This document shows, in pieces, positions 61,531-64,000 of a stretch of 64,000 nt of DNA (positions are counted from its first letter, which is position 1; each line of letters starts with the position of its first letter). The stretch spans positions 17,026-81,025 of the forward strand of contig DAIMZF010000004.1 of assembly GCA_036734085.1 (NCBI GenBank), in the 5' to 3' direction. The DNA is from J038 sp036734085. Its GTDB lineage: Bacteria; Chloroflexota; Anaerolineae; Aggregatilineales; Phototrophicaceae. Under the pieces are notes generated by a model that worked only from the letters and a program-made list of their open reading frames with translations, had not been told where the DNA came from and made no database searches. The translations under genes were made by a program, and so were the position numbers.

Positions 61531-61536
61531 TAAAAC

Positions 61537-63729
61537 ATGCGTAAAAAAGCAGAAGGCGAACCGAGTTTAAGTCAAAATGTGGCAAAATTAGCCGCTTTGG
61601 GGTGGTCAGTCATCCCGCTTCATGGGGATTTACTGCCCGGTGGAGAGAAAGCCCCCGCCCTACCTACATGGGCGGAATATCAGCGCCGTGCCCCCACCGC
61701 AGACGAGCGTGACCTATGGTTTAACGTCTATGGCTTCCGTGCGGCAGGGGTTGTGTTGGGGGCTGTTTCTGGCGTGGTCGTGGTTGATATTGACTGCCCG
61801 CAGGCCGCAGTAGAATTCGCACATACTCTGCCGGAACTTACACAGACATTCACCGTGCGCTCTGGTAATCGTGGCCTGCCCCACTATTACTATCAGCTAG
61901 ACCCCACCGTGCCTGTGCCCTCCATTCGTTCACGCGCTATCGAACTTCGCGCTGATGGACATTACGTTGTCGCGCCGGATGTATGCATCAATGGCAAGAC
62001 GTGGCAAGTGACCGACTCCCGGTTGCCGCGTACACTGTCCGCAAGCGATTTAAGCCGCCTTTTGGACTTCATCCATACTACCAGAGGTGAAACGGCTAAA
62101 AATGGCGCAAAATCCCCTTTAAACGCGATTCTTGACGATGCCCGGCAGGATGCACCAACACACCGTTTAAGCAAGTCTGCCCTACTCCGCCGATACCGCC
62201 GTTTAGCCCCGCAGGTTGGCCGCAACAATGCCTTGTTTAATTGTGCGTGTCTGGCGCGAGATGCAGGCTGGTCTGCAAGTGACTTTGGCGCGGCGCTGAC
62301 TCCCTTCCACATCACGCAACCTGCCCATGACGCCAACCATGCCTATCAAAGTCCGGCCAGTCGTGCATCAGAGGCCAGCCGCACAATTGCCAGCGCCTAT
62401 ACACGCCCCGCCCGCCCTATGGAGTTGACGACAGCCTGTAATGGCTTACCGAATGCCGTCCGCGAAGCCTTAATCCAGCGCGGGATGGTGAACGTTGCAC
62501 GTTTGTTGGATGGCCTGTTGATGTGTGGGTATCGTCCGGGTGATGGGGTGACTGTGCCGTACATCATTAATCTGCTAGCGCCATTGGGTGTAGGACGCAA
62601 CAGCGTGTATGCCGCGTTAGGTCAGCTTCCCCCCCAGACCCCCCCTGCTAACGCTGATGGGCGTGCCGCCGTTGATACCAAACAATGCTTGTTTGGTAGG
62701 GTGACAAATCCGGTAAAAAATATGCGGGGGCGTCCGGCGGCACGTTTCACTGTGCCCACCCTGACCGCGTTGTGCGGTTGGCTGAACGTCGAAAATCGGG
62801 GTGGTGACGCCCTGACAACCGCCGCCCTGCGCTCTCCGGCGGCTTATCGGGCGGCGCTCCATGCGGCCTTAATCCGCCGTCAGCCGGGCGCGTATACCCG
62901 CCGTTGGCAGAGTGCGCGTTTAGGGGTGAGTGTGCAGTCCTGCCGCCGCTATGATCGCCGTTGTGGGATAACGGTAGCGCCCCGCTTCCACGAGACACGC
63001 ATCACATGGGCTAATGTACAGACCGCCATCTGCGCGGAGCAATTGCCCGGCCACTTCTTGATGGATAATACGGGCAGGCGCTACCCGGCGATTGTTGCGA
63101 TTGCCCAACGGTTGCTTAAGGGCGGACGTGCAATTTCACTCCTGGCACAGGGCGCGAATTATTACGGTGTGGCCGTCTTGCCTACTGCACCCGCCCAGCC
63201 TGCCGCCATGCCCGCCCAGCAAACGTTCGCTTCTGTAGCGGATGTGCCGATTTCGCCAGCGCGTAAAAAGTCCACATCGCCGCCCATCACCTCACCTCAA
63301 CCCATCCTGATTCCATCACCGCAAACTGCCATGCAGACGCAATCCCACACCACCCCCCATCTATCCTCTAACGGGCGCGACGTGGATGCTGTCGCCCACC
63401 TTTACAACGCGCTGAAAGCCATAAATCCATCCCGCGCAATAACACGAAAAACGGCGCGGGCGTGGGTCAAAGCATTTGGCGCGGTCGCCATCCGCAAGGG
63501 GTTAACGGTGCTATCCAAACGGCAAAGCATCGTTAACGCGCCGGGCTTTCTGGTGACCTATTTACGTAGCACAACCGGCGTCAGCGTTCCGATTCAGAAC
63601 ACTAAAAAATCGCAGGTGCAGATTGAAGAAGAATCCTATGCCGCATGGCAGGAGGCAATGCGGCAGTCACCCTATGCCCACTTCTTCGTCAACGCGGAGG
63701 ACGTTTTAGAGGGCTTGGCGGAGGGCTAG
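61537..63729 (+). CDS. PrimPol-type primase/polymerase replication protein
   Basis: A 730-residue protein. The N-terminal 190 residues form an archaeo-eukaryotic primase-type (bifunctional primase/polymerase) domain: LGWSVIPLHGD, VVVVDIDCP (Asp84, Asp86), RGLPHYYYQLD (His116) and ELRADGHYVVAPD. The middle (about 300-400) looks like winged-helix DNA binding (LAPLGVGRNSVYAALGQ), and the C-terminal 100 (NALKAINPSRAITRKTARAW) resembles a DnaD- or Rep-like domain. No helicase motif is seen. Such proteins replicate plasmids, phages and integrated elements, so a mobile element may begin here. The ATG has only a weak GGG ribosome-binding site. Confidence 0.88.
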   Translation: MRKKAEGEPSLSQNVAKLAALGWSVIPLHGDLLPGGEKAPALPTWAEYQRRAPTADERDLWFNVYGFRAAGVVLGAVSGVVVVDIDCPQAAVEFAHTLPELTQTFTVRSGNRGLPHYYYQLDPTVPVPSIRSRAIELRADGHYVVAPDVCINGKTWQVTDSRLPRTLSASDLSRLLDFIHTTRGETAKNGAKSPLNAILDDARQDAPTHRLSKSALLRRYRRLAPQVGRNNALFNCACLARDAGWSASDFGAALTPFHITQPAHDANHAYQSPASRASEASRTIASAYTRPARPMELTTACNGLPNAVREALIQRGMVNVARLLDGLLMCGYRPGDGVTVPYIINLLAPLGVGRNSVYAALGQLPPQTPPANADGRAAVDTKQCLFGRVTNPVKNMRGRPAARFTVPTLTALCGWLNVENRGGDALTTAALRSPAAYRAALHAALIRRQPGAYTRRWQSARLGVSVQSCRRYDRRCGITVAPRFHETRITWANVQTAICAEQLPGHFLMDNTGRRYPAIVAIAQRLLKGGRAISLLAQGANYYGVAVLPTAPAQPAAMPAQQTFASVADVPISPARKKSTSPPITSPQPILIPSPQTAMQTQSHTTPHLSSNGRDVDAVAHLYNALKAINPSRAITRKTARAWVKAFGAVAIRKGLTVLSKRQSIVNAPGFLVTYLRSTTGVSVPIQNTKKSQVQIEEESYAAWQEAMRQSPYAHFFVNAEDVLEGLAEG

Positions 63730-63846
63730 AAAAGGGTTAGCCAAAGGCTTGGCGGAACGCTAAAACATGATAAGTAAAACCCGGACTAATCCACCCATCC
63801 GGCGACCCCGCCCTCCCCCACCGTGCCCCCTGCCTCGTCTGGAAAT

Positions 63847-63875
63847 AAAAATCGCCCGAAGATGGGCGACTTTTT
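63847..63875. terminator. Bidirectional intrinsic terminator
   Basis: TCGCCC (63852-63857) and GGGCGA (63864-63869) form a stem flanked by an A-run before and a T-run after. It can end the PrimPol transcript and also the gene entering from the right edge. Confidence 0.8.
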
Positions 63876-63959
63876 ACGGGATACATGCAGATAGTCCGTG
63901 CGGTGGGGCAGGGCAACCCGGCACAACCACTAAAAAACTTATCATGGACTAATCACTTA

Positions 63960-64000
63960 TCACCGGGTAAATTCCTTGATGCGATTCTCCTGCTCCTCCA
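63960..64000 (-). CDS. 3' end of a gene running in from the right edge
   Basis: On the minus strand a frame is open from the window edge to TGA at 63960-63962, reading EEQENRIKEFTR, a highly charged helical end. A second stop follows directly. Only 13 codons are visible, so identity cannot be given and the frame could be chance. Confidence 0.35.
   Translation of the reverse strand, partial: EEQENRIKEFTR

Noticed and set aside
63767..63952. A 61-codon frame after the PrimPol gene
   Set aside because: It is Pro/Arg-rich, has no family, and reads through the bidirectional terminator at 63847-63875.

Overview
The window looks like a piece of chromosome from a Chloroflexota bacterium, probably Anaerolineae-like. 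This is inferred from gene content, not from a marker gene. It has moderately high G+C, many ABC importers, Hanks-type Ser/Thr kinases with Ser/Thr/Pro-rich tails or AAA/TPR modules, small lipoproteins, an M32 carboxypeptidase, a VKOR and a PrimPol replication gene. I saw no rRNA, tRNA, CRISPR array or insertion sequence.

Layout. 1-3 kb: the 3' end of an RHS/YD-repeat gene faces a secreted protein that I read as thiaminase I (thiamine pyridinylase). 3-9 kb: FHA protein, CAP-domain protein, lipoprotein, membrane Ser/Thr kinase and a GH13 alpha-glucosidase. 9-21 kb: mixed metabolism and redox genes, namely a ZADH2-like reductase, VKOR, c-type cytochrome lipoprotein, M32 carboxypeptidase, GlgB, a PPOX-fold protein, SGNH and GNAT proteins and a flavin monooxygenase. 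21-28 kb: Hsp20, then a sugar ABC importer (two permeases and a binding protein) with beta-phosphoglucomutase upstream. 28-35.5 kb: DUF427, a three-gene set (dual-specificity phosphatase, sulfotransferase-like, FkbM methyltransferase), methionine aminopeptidase, RfbC, an EamA transporter, a tyrosine phosphatase and small membrane proteins. 35.7-46 kb: a kinase-AAA-TPR regulator, an oligopeptide-type ABC importer without ATPases, and a degenerate superfamily 1 helicase behind a 29-codon ORF. 46-57 kb: a co-directional run of ten genes on the minus strand (KAS III-like enzyme, acyl-CoA synthetase, alpha/beta hydrolase, Lrp regulator, second acyl-CoA synthetase, complete Liv-type importer), which reads as uptake and CoA-activation of an unknown organic acid or amino acid. 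57.5-61 kb: Rieske protein, orphan ABC ATPase, glycosyltransferase 2. 61-64 kb: an AT-rich 620-base non-coding stretch followed by a PrimPol-type replication protein, probably the edge of an integrated element.

Themes. Carbohydrate use (GH13, GlgB, sugar ABC importer, beta-PGM) and protein phosphorylation (two kinases, FHA, two Cys-phosphatases) recur. Three ABC permeases carry extra membrane segments not usual for their families. The three ABC binding proteins have signal peptides without a lipobox, although lipobox proteins occur here. GC-rich hairpins without T-tracts sit between convergent genes. The most notable points are the thiaminase I with its active-site residues conserved, and a promoter-plus-terminator unit without a convincing ORF lying antisense to the leader of the PrimPol gene.
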